Shown piece after piece: positions 1-8,871 of a DNA stretch of 64,000 nucleotides. The translations under genes and the position numbers were made by a program. The stretch spans positions 1 through 64,000 of the forward strand of contig NZ_CAJQOO010000008.1 in assembly GCF_905480005.1 (NCBI RefSeq), given 5' to 3'. The notes under the pieces are model-generated. The model was not told the origin of the DNA. It saw only the letters and a list, made by a program, of their open reading frames with translations, and did not search any database. Each line of letters opens with the position of its first letter. Positions within the stretch are counted from its first letter, which is position 1. This stretch comes from an uncultured Maricaulis sp. (lineage in GTDB: Bacteria > Pseudomonadota > Alphaproteobacteria > Caulobacterales > Maricaulaceae).

Positions 1-1
1 C

Positions 2-1105
2 GCGGAAGGCGTGAAGGTCAATGCCGTGATCGCCGTGCTGCTGGAAGAGGGCGAGACGGAAATTTCCGAAACCCCGAGCGAGGCACCGGCCCCGGCTCCC
101 GGCAAGAGCGAAACATCCGAGCCTGCACCTGTCGCCGCGAAGAGCGAGGACCGTGCCCCGGCCAAAAGCCGCAACGACGCCGGCGCCAGCGCGGGCGACC
201 GCGTGAAGGCCAGTCCGCTGGCCAAGCGGATCGCTGCCGACAAGGGACTGGACCTCAAAACCATCGACGGATCAGGTCCCTATGGCCGGATCGTGAAGCG
301 CGATGTCGAGCATGCCCAACCGTCCCGGGCGGCGGCGTCCGCGACCTCCGATGCACCTGCACCCAAGCCGGTCGACATGGAAGACCCGCTGGCTGCCTAC
401 GGGATCGCCCGCGACCGCTACGATGTGGAGAAGGCCGACGGGATCACCAAGATTTCCGCCAAGCGCCTGTCTGAAAGCTTCCGCGACATCCCGCATTTCC
501 CGCTGACCGTGGATTGCCGTATCGATGCGCTGATGGATTTCCGCAAGCGCGTGAATGCCGCCGCCGAGAAGGATGGCGCCAAGGTTTCGGTCAATGACAT
601 CCTGATCAAGGCGTCCGGCCTCGCCCTGAAGAAGGTCCCGGCCGCCAATTCATCCTGGATCGAAGGCGGCATGATTGCCCGCCACAAGCATGCCGACGTT
701 TCCATGGCCGTCGCCATCGAGGGCGGTCTGATCACGCCGATCATCACGGATGCGGATCAGAAGGGTCTGGTTGAAATTTCGCGGGAGTCGAAAGACCTCG
801 CCATGCGGGCCCGCGATCGCAAGCTGAAGCCGGAAGAATTCCAGGGCGGCACTTTCTCGCTGTCCAATCTCGGGATGTTCGGCATCGACAGCTTCGCCTC
901 CATCATCAACCCGCCCCAGGGCATGATCATGTCGGTCGGCGCTGGTGAACAGCGCCCGGTCGTCAAGGATGGGGCGCTCGCCATCGCAATGGTGATGACG
1001 GTGACGCTCACCTGCGATCACCGTGTCGTCGATGGCGCCACCGGCGCGAAATGGCTGCAAGCCTTCAAGACCTATGTCGAAGACCCGATGACGATGCTGA
1101 TGTAG
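2..1105 (+). CDS. pdhC: Pyruvate dehydrogenase E2, dihydrolipoamide acetyltransferase (5' truncated by window edge)
   Basis: Transfers the acetyl group from lipoyl-lysine to CoA in the pyruvate dehydrogenase complex. The frame is open through the left edge. The first visible residues ([18 protein letters not shown]) are the C-terminal strand of a lipoyl domain, so the lipoylated lysine lies outside the window. An Ala/Pro-rich linker follows, then the E3/E1-binding domain ([16 protein letters not shown]... GRIVKRDVE) and the catalytic domain ending in the DHRVVDG active-site motif, which holds the catalytic His and Asp. The partner lpd is 5.5 kb downstream and lipA, which makes the lipoyl cofactor, is about 21 kb downstream. 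The internal GTG at 11 is not the real start. Confidence 0.96.
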   Translation, partial: AEGVKVNAVIAVLLEEGETEISETPSEAPAPAPGKSETSEPAPVAAKSEDRAPAKSRNDAGASAGDRVKASPLAKRIAADKGLDLKTIDGSGPYGRIVKRDVEHAQPSRAAASATSDAPAPKPVDMEDPLAAYGIARDRYDVEKADGITKISAKRLSESFRDIPHFPLTVDCRIDALMDFRKRVNAAAEKDGAKVSVNDILIKASGLALKKVPAANSSWIEGGMIARHKHADVSMAVAIEGGLITPIITDADQKGLVEISRESKDLAMRARDRKLKPEEFQGGTFSLSNLGMFGIDSFASIINPPQGMIMSVGAGEQRPVVKDGALAIAMVMTVTLTCDHRVVDGATGAKWLQAFKTYVEDPMTMLM

Positions 1106-1149
1106 CCACGGGGCGCGGTGGCTCCGGATCGCAAACCGTTTGGCTGTGA

Positions 1150-2103
1150 TCAGGGGCGCGTCTGGCCACACGCCGTTTCCAGCTGGGTGACCGCTTCCGC
1201 GAAGGCCTGTCCCATCTGGAGATAGGCCGCCGTGTCATAGTGCCAGGCGTCATCGCTGTGTGAGTAGGTCTCGATTTCCGTCACATAGGCTGCACAGGAA
1301 TCGCTGTCGACATAGGCCGCCTGTGCGGCCAGCACGGTGTCGATATAGGGCATCATCTGGCCGTCCTCATTCATGCCGCTATCGCTGATCCGACCGATGA
1401 CAACCGGGAGGTCATCCCGGTGCAGGGCCGCCCGGAACAAATCCATCATCCGGCGCAGATTGTCCTGATACGCGGCGGCCGTCTCGTGGCTGGCAAAGGC
1501 GTCGCTCTCGCCCTGCATCCAGATGATCCCGGCCGGTTCAAGCTGGTCCAGCCGGCCATCACCATCAATATCCCGCGCCGCCAACGCGTTCCTGATGGTC
1601 GCCAGCGCGAAATCATACTGGTTGAGATCATCCGCGCCGCCCGCTTCGGGGAACCAGTCGCTATAGCCGGCCCCATCGGCCAGCGAGGTGCCACCGCGGG
1701 AGTATTTGATCAGGGCGATTGGCTGGTCGGAGTTGGCGGCCAGCGCGCGCCCGAAGCTGAGCTCAGGGCCGAAACGATCACTCAGGGCATTCGTTTCGCC
1801 ATCAGTAGCGAAACCGGTCCCATGGCCGGGGGTGAGGGGGCCCCAATAGCCGATACTGCCGCCAGCTTCGCCATCCCAGGCGCCATTGCCGGTGTAGATA
1901 TAGGCGTTGGCGACGGGCCCGGTCTGATCTTCGGAGAGCTCCGAGACGTGACCATATCCGTCCATGTTGGACTGTCCGCCCAGATAATAGACCTTGTAGG
2001 TCTGGCCGCCTTCCCGGGTTTGCCCGCCGCCAGTATCTCCGGTCTGCGGGCCGGCGCTGCACGCGGCCACCAGACCTGCCAGACATGTCATCACAAAGCG
2101 CAT
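1150..2103 (-). CDS. Secreted lipoprotein, sialate O-acetylesterase-type SGNH hydrolase
   Basis: Probable carbohydrate or acetyl-ester esterase of the sialate O-acetylesterase (DUF303/SASA) group. The N-terminus is a lipoprotein signal (MRFVMTCLAGLVAAC). The nucleophile block GGQSNMDG follows at about residue 43, and the middle of the protein has an IIWMQGESDA segment, which is block III in this family. A run DIDGDGRLDQLEP looks like a Ca-binding EF-hand/dockerin-like loop. The ATG at 2103 is chosen because GGGGG lies just upstream and the signal peptide begins there; a TTG at 2124 is possible. It is transcribed divergently from the serine hydrolase at 2262. The true substrate is unknown. Confidence 0.82.
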   Translation of the reverse strand: MRFVMTCLAGLVAACSAGPQTGDTGGGQTREGGQTYKVYYLGGQSNMDGYGHVSELSEDQTGPVANAYIYTGNGAWDGEAGGSIGYWGPLTPGHGTGFATDGETNALSDRFGPELSFGRALAANSDQPIALIKYSRGGTSLADGAGYSDWFPEAGGADDLNQYDFALATIRNALAARDIDGDGRLDQLEPAGIIWMQGESDAFASHETAAAYQDNLRRMMDLFRAALHRDDLPVVIGRISDSGMNEDGQMMPYIDTVLAAQAAYVDSDSCAAYVTEIETYSHSDDAWHYDTAAYLQMGQAFAEAVTQLETACGQTRP

Positions 2104-2261
2104 CTCAGCCCCCATCCGTATCAACGCGACAAGTCAGGGTGACCCGCGATCTAACGGAACGTCAATCTCCCGGCCAAGTTGAGGTTGGTCGACATCACTA
2201 TCCTGTCACCCGGGACTGGTCCGGCGTGCGGATCGGTCGGCACACCGAAATGGGGGACACT
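2104..2261. promoter_or_regulatory. Divergent intergenic region
   Basis: This 158-bp spacer separates two genes for secreted hydrolases read in opposite directions, so both promoters should lie here. No clear palindromic operator or consensus promoter was picked out by eye. Confidence 0.4.
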
Positions 2262-3344
2262 ATGACACTCAAAACCACATGGACCGGCTCCGTGGCCGGG
2301 CTTGGCCTGATCGCCATCGCGATGTCCGGCGCAGCGTCCGCGCAGGAGGATCGCTGCGAGACCTACCCGCTGCCAACCGCGACGGCGCCGGCCGAGCTTG
2401 GCTGGACTGCAAACGAATTGTCCGGGCTCGACGCCCTGGCGAATGAGTTGAATTCCACGGCCCTGATGGTCGTGCAGAACGGGCAGGTCGTGTTTGAACA
2501 TGGCGAGACCGATCGCCTGATCATGGTGCACTCCTTGCGAAAGTCGCTGATGAGCGCCCTGATCGGCCTGCTTGTCGATGCAGGCGCGCTGTCACTCGAT
2601 GCCAGCCTGGCGGATCTCGGGATTGATGACCTGGCCGGACTGACCGATGAGGAGCGCACGGCCACGGTTCGCGATGTGATCATGGCGCGCTCGGGGGTCT
2701 ATATTCCGTCTGCTGCAGAGACCCCGCAAATGCGCGAGTCACGGCCCGAGCGCGGCGAGTTCGCGCCCGGAGAGCACTGGTATTACAATAATTGGGACTT
2801 CAACGTTGCCGGACACATCTTCGAGCGCGCGTCCGGCCGCAATTACGATTCGGCCTTCCTGCGGGTCTTTGCCGAGCCGCTCTGCATGCCCGATTTCGAC
2901 GTCTTCGAAACGCATCGCCAGCATGCGCCGGGGACCATGTTCTCCGCCTATCACATGCGCCTGTCGGCCCGGGATACAGCCTTGTTTGGTCAGCTCTTCC
3001 TGCAGGAAGGTGAGTGGGAGGGCGAACAGATTCTCTCCGCGGACTGGGTGCGCGAAAGTACGGCGGATTATTCCGACACCGGCTGGCCCGGGGCCTGGAT
3101 GGGCGGTTATGGCTATATGTGGTGGCGCCCGGCCGATGCCGAAATCGCTGACGAGCATGGTCTCGCGGCGGACATATATACCGGGGCCGGTTATGGGGGC
3201 CAGTATGTCACCGTCATTCCGAGCCTCGACCTAGTCATCGTCAACCGAATGAATACTGACATTCCGGACGGGCCCCGCATGGGCGGTCGTGACTATACCT
3301 CGATCCTGAGGGCCGTGATTGCTGCGTCGATGTCTGACGATTGA
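2262..3344 (+). CDS. Secreted serine hydrolase, beta-lactamase/class C penicillin-binding fold
   Basis: Probable esterase or peptidase of the class C beta-lactamase-like family. The start at 2262 has GGGGGAC just upstream and begins a signal peptide (TWTGSVAGLGLIAIAMSGAASA). The catalytic S-x-x-K is seen as HSLRKSLMS, the Y-x-N motif as YYNNWDFN, and the third motif area as GAGYGGQYV near the C-terminus. It is about 360 residues, usual for the family. The longer frame from 2085 includes non-coding leader. These enzymes are functionally diverse, so antibiotic hydrolysis should not be assumed. Confidence 0.85.
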   Translation: MTLKTTWTGSVAGLGLIAIAMSGAASAQEDRCETYPLPTATAPAELGWTANELSGLDALANELNSTALMVVQNGQVVFEHGETDRLIMVHSLRKSLMSALIGLLVDAGALSLDASLADLGIDDLAGLTDEERTATVRDVIMARSGVYIPSAAETPQMRESRPERGEFAPGEHWYYNNWDFNVAGHIFERASGRNYDSAFLRVFAEPLCMPDFDVFETHRQHAPGTMFSAYHMRLSARDTALFGQLFLQEGEWEGEQILSADWVRESTADYSDTGWPGAWMGGYGYMWWRPADAEIADEHGLAADIYTGAGYGGQYVTVIPSLDLVIVNRMNTDIPDGPRMGGRDYTSILRAVIAASMSDD

Positions 3345-3416
3345 TAACCGAAACGAAGGCGGGGCTGGCCCCGGGAGCAGAATCCGCGCACCGACAGGCG
3401 CAAGGAGTTCCTGTTC

Positions 3417-4199
3417 ATGACCCAGCCGCGCCATCTCGCCGAGATCCGTCACGCCGATCTGATTTTCCCGCACCAGACCAATCATCAAGGCAGTTATTTC
3501 GGTGGGGCGGCCATGGCGGAAATGGACAAGGTCGCCTTCCTTGTCGCGGCCCGGCACGCCCGGCGGCCCTTTGTGACGGCCTCCTGCGACAAGCTGGATT
3601 TCGTGGCACCGGCCCATCTCGGCGACCTGGTTGAACTGACCGGTCAGGTCCGCATGGTCGGACGGACCTCCTTGATCGTCGATGTCGAGCTGGCAGCGGA
3701 GAACCTGCTGACCGGGGTCCGGCATATCTGTACGCGCGGGGCTTTCACCATGGTGGCGGCCGATCGCAAGACGAATCCGGACCGTCTGCCACCGTCTCCC
3801 GACGCCAAGCCGGACTTCGCCGCCAGCCCGCCTGGCTATGCCCGCACGCTGCAACTGGTCTTCCCGGGCGACACCAATCATCTTGGACAGCTCTTCGGCG
3901 GCAATGCGATGTCGATCATGGGCAAGGCCGCCTATATCGCGGCCTCGCGTCATACGCGCTGTGATGTCGGCATGGCAGCCTCGGACAAGATCGACTTCAT
4001 TGCCCCGACCCAGGAGGGCGAGATGCTGGACGTCGTCGCCACGATTGCCTCGGTCGGCCACACATCGATGACAATCGGGGTTTTGGCCGAAGCGGAAAAC
4101 CTGTTGACCGGCGAGCGCCGCAAGGTCGGCGAGGCGGACTATGTCATGGTCGCGCTGGATGAGAATGGCCAGCCGACGCGCGCGAACCCGCTGGGCTAG
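3417..4199 (+). CDS. Acyl-CoA thioesterase with two hotdog domains
   Basis: Hydrolyses acyl-CoA to free acid and CoA in the cytoplasm. The 260-residue protein holds two tandem hotdog domains of the YciA/BACH (cytosolic acyl-CoA hydrolase) type. Each has the signature N-H-x-G/L-x-x-F-GG: NHQGSYFGGAAMAEMDK near residue 22 and NHLGQLFGGNAMSIMGK near residue 154. Each is followed by a D(K)LDF/IDF-hAP segment. AAGGAG lies upstream of the ATG. The stop overlaps the convergent oxygenase gene by 4 bp. Chain-length preference cannot be told. Confidence 0.9.
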   Translation: MTQPRHLAEIRHADLIFPHQTNHQGSYFGGAAMAEMDKVAFLVAARHARRPFVTASCDKLDFVAPAHLGDLVELTGQVRMVGRTSLIVDVELAAENLLTGVRHICTRGAFTMVAADRKTNPDRLPPSPDAKPDFAASPPGYARTLQLVFPGDTNHLGQLFGGNAMSIMGKAAYIAASRHTRCDVGMAASDKIDFIAPTQEGEMLDVVATIASVGHTSMTIGVLAEAENLLTGERRKVGEADYVMVALDENGQPTRANPLG

Positions 4200-4888
4200 G
4201 GCGCGATCGGCAGGGCCCGGACCTGGAGCGCCGGTGCAAGGCCAAGATCATTGCACCGATGCCAACCGGCGATCGAGAAACGCTCGCGGTGCGAGATGGT
4301 GACCTCGTGCGGTATTTCCTCTGACAGGAAAACAGCCAGGGTCGCGAATTCCGGGCGGAGTTCGCCCAGCACGCAGTCACCCTCGCCATAGATCCGCAAA
4401 TGCCCGCCATCGCCCTCGCGCCAGTCCGGGTTGAGGTAGAGCACCGTGGACAGCACCCGGTTTCGAGCGCCGCGAAAACTGTCGACATGGCGCTTGTAGA
4501 AGCCGCCGGACTCATAGACCGCAAAATGCGCCTCGAACGCGAACAGGCCGAGCATGAGGCGTGCATTGACGTTCTGACGGAGGGCTTCGGCAAAGGCCAG
4601 ATAGGCGATCTGGCCCGGGGTTGAGCCGTCCAGCCATTTCGTCTTGTCGCGGCGCACGCCGGCGATCAGCTCGTGATCCTCAGCCCGGCCTATGCCGGCC
4701 GGCTTGAGTGCATCATCCTGCCACAGCGCTCTGGCCTCCTGGCGCAAGGCTCCCAGCATTTCGGTATCTGTCAGACGCACCGCGATATATCCGGGCCCGG
4801 CGAGGGCATCGCAGACAATGCCGATATCGAAGGCAGGCAGGCCGGTCAGGCCCGAGAGGGGAAGGCTCACGCGCGGTGGTCCGATCAA
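4196..4888 (-). CDS. 2-oxoglutarate/Fe(II)-dependent oxygenase, prolyl-4-hydroxylase-like
   Basis: Predicted non-haem iron dioxygenase of the SM-20/P4H group. The facial triad is visible as H-V-D (KRHVDSF, about residue 134-136) and the distal His in EEIPHEV. The 2OG-binding Arg is in RERFSIAGW. The core strand STVLYLNPDW followed by GGHLRIYGEG is typical of these proteins (GG.L.hy). The substrate could be a protein proline or a small molecule. It is 37 bp downstream of the ACT protein on the same strand, so the two may share a transcript. Confidence 0.87.
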   Translation of the reverse strand: MIGPPRVSLPLSGLTGLPAFDIGIVCDALAGPGYIAVRLTDTEMLGALRQEARALWQDDALKPAGIGRAEDHELIAGVRRDKTKWLDGSTPGQIAYLAFAEALRQNVNARLMLGLFAFEAHFAVYESGGFYKRHVDSFRGARNRVLSTVLYLNPDWREGDGGHLRIYGEGDCVLGELRPEFATLAVFLSEEIPHEVTISHRERFSIAGWHRCNDLGLAPALQVRALPIAP

Positions 4889-4925
4889 TCAGGGTCCGCG
4901 CTGGTACGACCGCCGGGGGACCGGG

Positions 4926-5342
4926 TCAATCGAATTCGCGGCCACTGGTCCGGGCGAGGGCCTTGAGCGCGGCCAGGGCATCGCCCAGCCGGTCCTCGGG
5001 TACGAAGACATGGTCGTGGAAATAACCGGCCACGGGATTGCAGCCGATCCCCTCGGCAGCCAGCGTGGCCGCGACCTGCGCCATGAAGCCGACCGCTTCC
5101 AGCGATGAATGGATGGCCAGGGTAATCCGGCGACAGGCAAAGACCGGATCCAGTCCCGCGGCCTCGGCGGCCTCGAAGGGCAAAATGAGCGTCGTTCCCT
5201 CGGCCTCGACAAAGCGCATCAGCGCGGTATCGGCATGCGGCGCGAGCGCGGCATCCGGCCCGGTGACGAAGCCATAACGGACCGGATCCGGTTCCGGACG
5301 CAGTCCGGCAAGCAGGGTGCTGAGATCACTGATACCGGTCAT
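4926..5342 (-). CDS. ACT-domain protein (COG3602/DUF2241-like)
   Basis: Small 138-residue cytoplasmic protein built of two ACT-like halves. The first half contains RYGFVTGPDAAL and EAEGTTLILP; the second contains RRITLAIHSSLEAVGFMAQV, AEGIGCNPVAGYFHDHVFVP and a closing helix. Proteins of this type probably bind small ligands such as amino acids, but no defined function is known to me. It lies directly upstream of the 2OG-Fe oxygenase, suggesting co-transcription. Confidence 0.78.
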   Translation of the reverse strand: MTGISDLSTLLAGLRPEPDPVRYGFVTGPDAALAPHADTALMRFVEAEGTTLILPFEAAEAAGLDPVFACRRITLAIHSSLEAVGFMAQVAATLAAEGIGCNPVAGYFHDHVFVPEDRLGDALAALKALARTSGREFD

Positions 5343-5421
5343 TTGGCTGGCTCCATTCAGCGGTTAGGGTCATTGCCACACGCGACAGTGATACGTGAGT
5401 CGCGATTTCGGGGAGAAAGCG

Positions 5422-5793
5422 ATGACTGTTCAAACCATCTCGCTGGGCGAGAAACACAGTCAGTTCGACGATGTATGGTCGCCCAAGCGCATCGCCAAGC
5501 TGGACAATTACGAGCTCAAGCTCGCGAAGGGCGAGGGCGCCTTCGCCTGGCACAGCCATGTTGACGAAGACGAGTTGTTCCTCGTTACCCAGGGCATATT
5601 GCGCATCGAGATCGAGGGGCAGGATTCGATTATCCTGGGGCCCGGCGAGCTGTGCGTCATCCCCAAAGGGGTTCGCCACCGCCCGGTGACGCAGACCGAG
5701 ACGGTCCATATCCTGCTGATCGAGAAGGCGGGCGTGACCAATACCGGTGACAACCCCGACAGTGATCTGACCCAGACGATCGAGGACCTGTAG
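5422..5793 (+). CDS. Cupin-domain protein
   Basis: Single-domain cupin of 123 residues. Cupin motif 1 is H-S-H-V-D-E-D-E-L-F...G, giving the expected His-x-His-x(3-4)-Glu metal ligands. Motif 2 is PGELCVIPKGVRHRP with the last His ligand. The start at 5422 is preferred because GGGAGA lies 6-7 bp upstream; the frame extends 9 codons further to an unlikely start. The substrate is not predictable. It is followed by the HD protein on the same strand. Confidence 0.85.
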   Translation: MTVQTISLGEKHSQFDDVWSPKRIAKLDNYELKLAKGEGAFAWHSHVDEDELFLVTQGILRIEIEGQDSIILGPGELCVIPKGVRHRPVTQTETVHILLIEKAGVTNTGDNPDSDLTQTIEDL

Positions 5794-5853
5794 CGGTTCG
5801 CGACTTGTCCCGACCGCTTTTCGACGTCAGGGTACGGAAAACGGGAGGTCGTG

Positions 5854-6456
5854 ATGTCCACGCATGATGAAAACGCGCCGCGCGCCGGATTTGCCGCCAT
5901 GGAAGAGGGGACTGCCGAGGATTGGGGCGTTATCGCCAGCCAGTTCGGTCCATTTGCCAAGAAGCTGCCGGAGCGTGTGCTGGATCACCTGCGCCTGCTC
6001 GATGGCGATTTCGGCGGTTTCCCGATCGACCGCCTGCAGCATTCCCTGCAGACCGCGACGCGCGCCCATCGTGACGGACGGGATGAGGAATATGTCGTGA
6101 TGGCTCTGCTGCACGACATAGGCGACACATTGGGCAGCTATAATCACCCCGATATCGCTGCTGCCATTCTCAAGCCCTTCATCAGTGAGGAGAACCACTG
6201 GATTGTTGCCAATCACGGCATCTTCCAGGGCTATTACTTCTTCCATCTTATCGGCGCCGACCGGGACATGCGCGAGCAATTCCGCGATCACCCGTATTTC
6301 GGGGCCTGCGAGGAATTCTGCGCCAAATACGATCAAGCCGCCTTCTCGGCCTATTATAAGAGCGAGCCGCTCTCCTTTTTCGAACCCATGGTCCGGCGCG
6401 TCCTGTCAGCGCCCAGGCGATCGATCTATGCCGATGCCGACAGGGCTGCCGAATAG
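5854..6456 (+). CDS. HD-domain phosphohydrolase-like protein
   Basis: 200-residue predicted metal-dependent hydrolase. The HD signature is seen as H in LQHSLQTA, HD in ALLHDIGDTLG, and a further H/D pattern in YNHPDIAAAIL and ANHGIFQGYYF. This arrangement resembles small HD proteins acting on phosphonates or (di)nucleotides. The ATG at 5854 is preferred over the GTG at 5851 because GGGAGG is 5 bp from the ATG. The reaction is unknown. Confidence 0.82.
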   Translation: MSTHDENAPRAGFAAMEEGTAEDWGVIASQFGPFAKKLPERVLDHLRLLDGDFGGFPIDRLQHSLQTATRAHRDGRDEEYVVMALLHDIGDTLGSYNHPDIAAAILKPFISEENHWIVANHGIFQGYYFFHLIGADRDMREQFRDHPYFGACEEFCAKYDQAAFSAYYKSEPLSFFEPMVRRVLSAPRRSIYADADRAAE

Positions 6457-6570
6457 GAACCTTCTAACGCGCGCGGCCGAAGGTTACCGGATTGATCCTG
6501 AGCGGTCAGACTGGTATCCCGCTGATACAGGGACCGGTTTTGGTTCGCTAGCGAAATAAATGAGGATGCC

Positions 6571-7971
6571 ATGAGCGCAGGCGCTTTCGACGTGATCGTA
6601 ATCGGCGGTGGACCCGGGGGTTATGTGGCAGCGATCCGTGCGGCCCAGCTGGGTCTCAAGACCGCAGTGGTCGAGCGCGACAATCTCGGCGGCATATGCC
6701 TCAACTGGGGTTGTATCCCGACAAAAGCCCTGCTGCGCTCAGCCGAGGTCTATCATCTCATGCAGCATGCGTCCGATTTCGGCCTGTCCGTCGACAGGAT
6801 CGGGTTCGACATTAAGGCAATCGTGCAGCGTTCGCGGAAAGTCTCCTCCCGCCTCACGGGCGGTATCGGCATGCTGATGAAGAAGCACAAGATCACCGTC
6901 ATTGAAGGCAGTGCGGCCCTCGAAAAGGGCAAGGATGCGCCCACGGTTGTGGTCGGCAAGGACCGGTATGCGGCCAAGCACGTCATTCTCGCGACCGGCG
7001 CACGGGCGCGGACCATTCCGCAAGCCGGGCTGGAACCGGATGGCGACAAGATCTGGACCTATCGCGAAGCGATGGTTCCGGACGCCATGCCGAAATCGCT
7101 TCTGGTCATCGGGTCGGGCGCAATCGGGATCGAGTTTGCCAGCTTCTACAAGACAATGGGCGCCGATGTGACCGTCGTCGAGATGATGGATCGTGTCCTG
7201 CCGGTCGAGGATGCCGAAATTTCGGCCTTCGCCGCCAAGAGTTTCAAGAAGCAGGGGCTCAACCTGATGGTTTCGGCCCAGGTCGAGAAGCTTGAGAAGA
7301 CCGCCAATACGGTGAAGGTCCACGTCAAGAACGCCAAGGGCAAGGTCGAGGTGATCGAGGTTGAAAAGGTCATCATGGCCGTCGGCATCGTCGCCAATAT
7401 CGAGAATATGGGCCTGGACACGCTGGGCGTGAAGGTCGATCGGGGCCATGTCGTCAATGACGGTTTCGGCCGCACCAATGTCAAAGGCCTCTACGCCATC
7501 GGCGATGTCGCGGGCCCGCCCTGGCTCGCCCACAAGGCCAGCCATGAGGGCGTTGTGTGTATCGAGAAGATCGCCGGCGAGAATGTGCATGCCTTCGAGA
7601 CCGGGAATATTCCCGGCTGCACCTATTGCCATCCGCAGGTCGCTTCGGTTGGCCTGACTGAAGCCAAGGCCAGGGAAGCCGGCCATGATGTCAAGGTCGG
7701 CCGCTTCCCCTTCGTCGGCAATGGCAAGGCGATTGCGCTTGGCGATGACCAGGGCCTGGTGAAGACCGTTTTCGACGCCAAGACCGGGGAATTGCTGGGC
7801 GCCCACATGGTCGGACCGGAAGTCACCGAGATGATCCAGGGCTATGTGGTCGGGCGTCAGCTCGAGACGACCGAAGCCGAACTCATGCACACCGTCTTCC
7901 CGCATCCGACCCTGTCGGAGATGATGCATGAGAGCGTGCTGGACGCCTATGGACGAGCGCTTCACATCTGA
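6571..7971 (+). CDS. lpd: Dihydrolipoamide dehydrogenase (E3)
   Basis: FAD enzyme that reoxidises dihydrolipoyl groups with NAD+ in pyruvate and 2-oxoglutarate dehydrogenase complexes. The N-terminal FAD fold is GGGPGGYVAA, with the redox disulfide at Cys43 and Cys48 (GGICLNWGCIPTK). The NAD fold is VIGSGAIGIEFASF, and the active-site His-Pro pair lies in VFPHPTLSE near the C-terminus. At 466 residues it has full family length. GAGG lies 7 bp before the ATG. The cupin, HD and other small genes separate it from pdhC, but it belongs to the same functional group. Confidence 0.97.
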   Translation: MSAGAFDVIVIGGGPGGYVAAIRAAQLGLKTAVVERDNLGGICLNWGCIPTKALLRSAEVYHLMQHASDFGLSVDRIGFDIKAIVQRSRKVSSRLTGGIGMLMKKHKITVIEGSAALEKGKDAPTVVVGKDRYAAKHVILATGARARTIPQAGLEPDGDKIWTYREAMVPDAMPKSLLVIGSGAIGIEFASFYKTMGADVTVVEMMDRVLPVEDAEISAFAAKSFKKQGLNLMVSAQVEKLEKTANTVKVHVKNAKGKVEVIEVEKVIMAVGIVANIENMGLDTLGVKVDRGHVVNDGFGRTNVKGLYAIGDVAGPPWLAHKASHEGVVCIEKIAGENVHAFETGNIPGCTYCHPQVASVGLTEAKAREAGHDVKVGRFPFVGNGKAIALGDDQGLVKTVFDAKTGELLGAHMVGPEVTEMIQGYVVGRQLETTEAELMHTVFPHPTLSEMMHESVLDAYGRALHI

Positions 7972-8055
7972 TGGCTGAAATTATTTTCGCCTGATTGCAT
8001 CCGATTGGCGTCAGCGCGGCATCCAAGGTTCAAACCCGAGCTTTGTGAGGATGCC

Positions 8056-8718
8056 ATGCTGACCCGACTTCTGCTTTCTGCCACTGCCGCCATCGCCCTG
8101 TCCGCCTGTACCTATTCGGTGTCGGGACACGGTGAGGGGCAATCGGTTGAATCGGCCGGCCTGGTTGCCTCCCGCAATGTCGATGTGCCGGGCGATGCCG
8201 AGTTTTCCGGCATGCTGGTGGGGGCAGATGGTCATGTCGGCGGCGATCTCGACTTGGCCGGCGCCAGTGTCCGCTCCGATGCCCGTGTTGGCGGCAATCT
8301 GAGCGCCGCCGGCGGTCGGGTGCGCTTTACCGGAGAAGTTGACGGCGACGCCGAGATCGATGCCGGAACCGGCTATGTCGATGCCGTCATTCGCGGAGAT
8401 GTCACCATCGCCGCCGGCCGTATCACCCTGGACGGCACTATTGGCGGTGGTCTGGAAATGGATGCCGGACGAATGGATTTGCGGGCCGATATTTCCGGCC
8501 CGGTTCACCTGCGCGGCCATGGTCGAGGCGATCATGGCAATGGCCGGGTGGAAGTGTCCGGGCGCCTGCAGCAGGGCGGAACGATCTGCGCGGCTGAGGT
8601 GGAAATTCGCCGCAATGCGCGGATCGAGGGCGAATTGCGGGTGATCTCCGATCGCCGGCCGGATGGCGATGGCTTCACCTATGAGGCGCTCGCAGGCCGC
8701 GATTGCGATCACCTTTAG
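8056..8718 (+). CDS. Bactofilin-like beta-repeat lipoprotein (first of three)
   Basis: 220-residue predicted lipoprotein with a lipobox in AIALSAC. The body is a series of short Gly-rich beta-helix-type repeats (h-x-G-D-h, for example VGGDLDLAGASV, VGGNLSAAGGRV, VDGDAEIDAG). These resemble bactofilin/DUF583 polymer-forming proteins and the later genes at 10793 and 11627. The C-terminus has two Cys (GGTIC and GRDCDHL). The second relative shares both positions, so a disulfide is possible. The start at 8056 begins the signal peptide; the frame upstream is leader. Function is inferred only as an envelope-associated scaffold. Confidence 0.75.
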   Translation: MLTRLLLSATAAIALSACTYSVSGHGEGQSVESAGLVASRNVDVPGDAEFSGMLVGADGHVGGDLDLAGASVRSDARVGGNLSAAGGRVRFTGEVDGDAEIDAGTGYVDAVIRGDVTIAAGRITLDGTIGGGLEMDAGRMDLRADISGPVHLRGHGRGDHGNGRVEVSGRLQQGGTICAAEVEIRRNARIEGELRVISDRRPDGDGFTYEALAGRDCDHL

Positions 8719-8737
8719 ATACAGGTTTTGAAAGTTG

Positions 8738-8766
8738 TGCCGGCGCTTTTCTGATCAACGCCGGCA
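8738..8766. terminator. Inverted repeat between convergent genes, possible terminator
   Basis: TGCCGGCG (8738-8745) and CGCCGGCA (8759-8766) form a perfect 8-bp stem with a 13-nt loop, just after the stop of the 8056 gene and before the end of the minus-strand synthetase. There is no clear T tract, so termination is a guess. Confidence 0.4.
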
Positions 8767-8871
8767 TGTCCCTCCGGGGTCTGTCACACTCGCTTTCCGC
8801 AAGGAAGGTCCGCCGGGTCCAGCTCCCTCTTGTTCCGGCGGTGTGTGGCAGGCCCCGGTTTCCTGTTGGGC

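Noticed and set aside
1420-2142. 240-codon plus-strand frame opposite the SGNH esterase
   Set aside because: The opposite strand has a lipoprotein signal and the GGQSN block; this frame has no recognisable feature.
2262-3344. Beta-lactamase conferring drug resistance
   Set aside because: The fold is shared by many esterases and peptidases; the motif set alone does not show antibiotic hydrolysis.
6458-6485. AACCTTC/GAAGGTT hairpin before lpd as a riboswitch
   Set aside because: Only a 7-bp stem with no conserved riboswitch core; may be a weak terminator of the HD gene.
6739-7965. 408-codon minus-strand open frame opposite lpd
   Set aside because: Antisense shadow of a GC-rich gene; lpd has clear motifs and the shadow has none.
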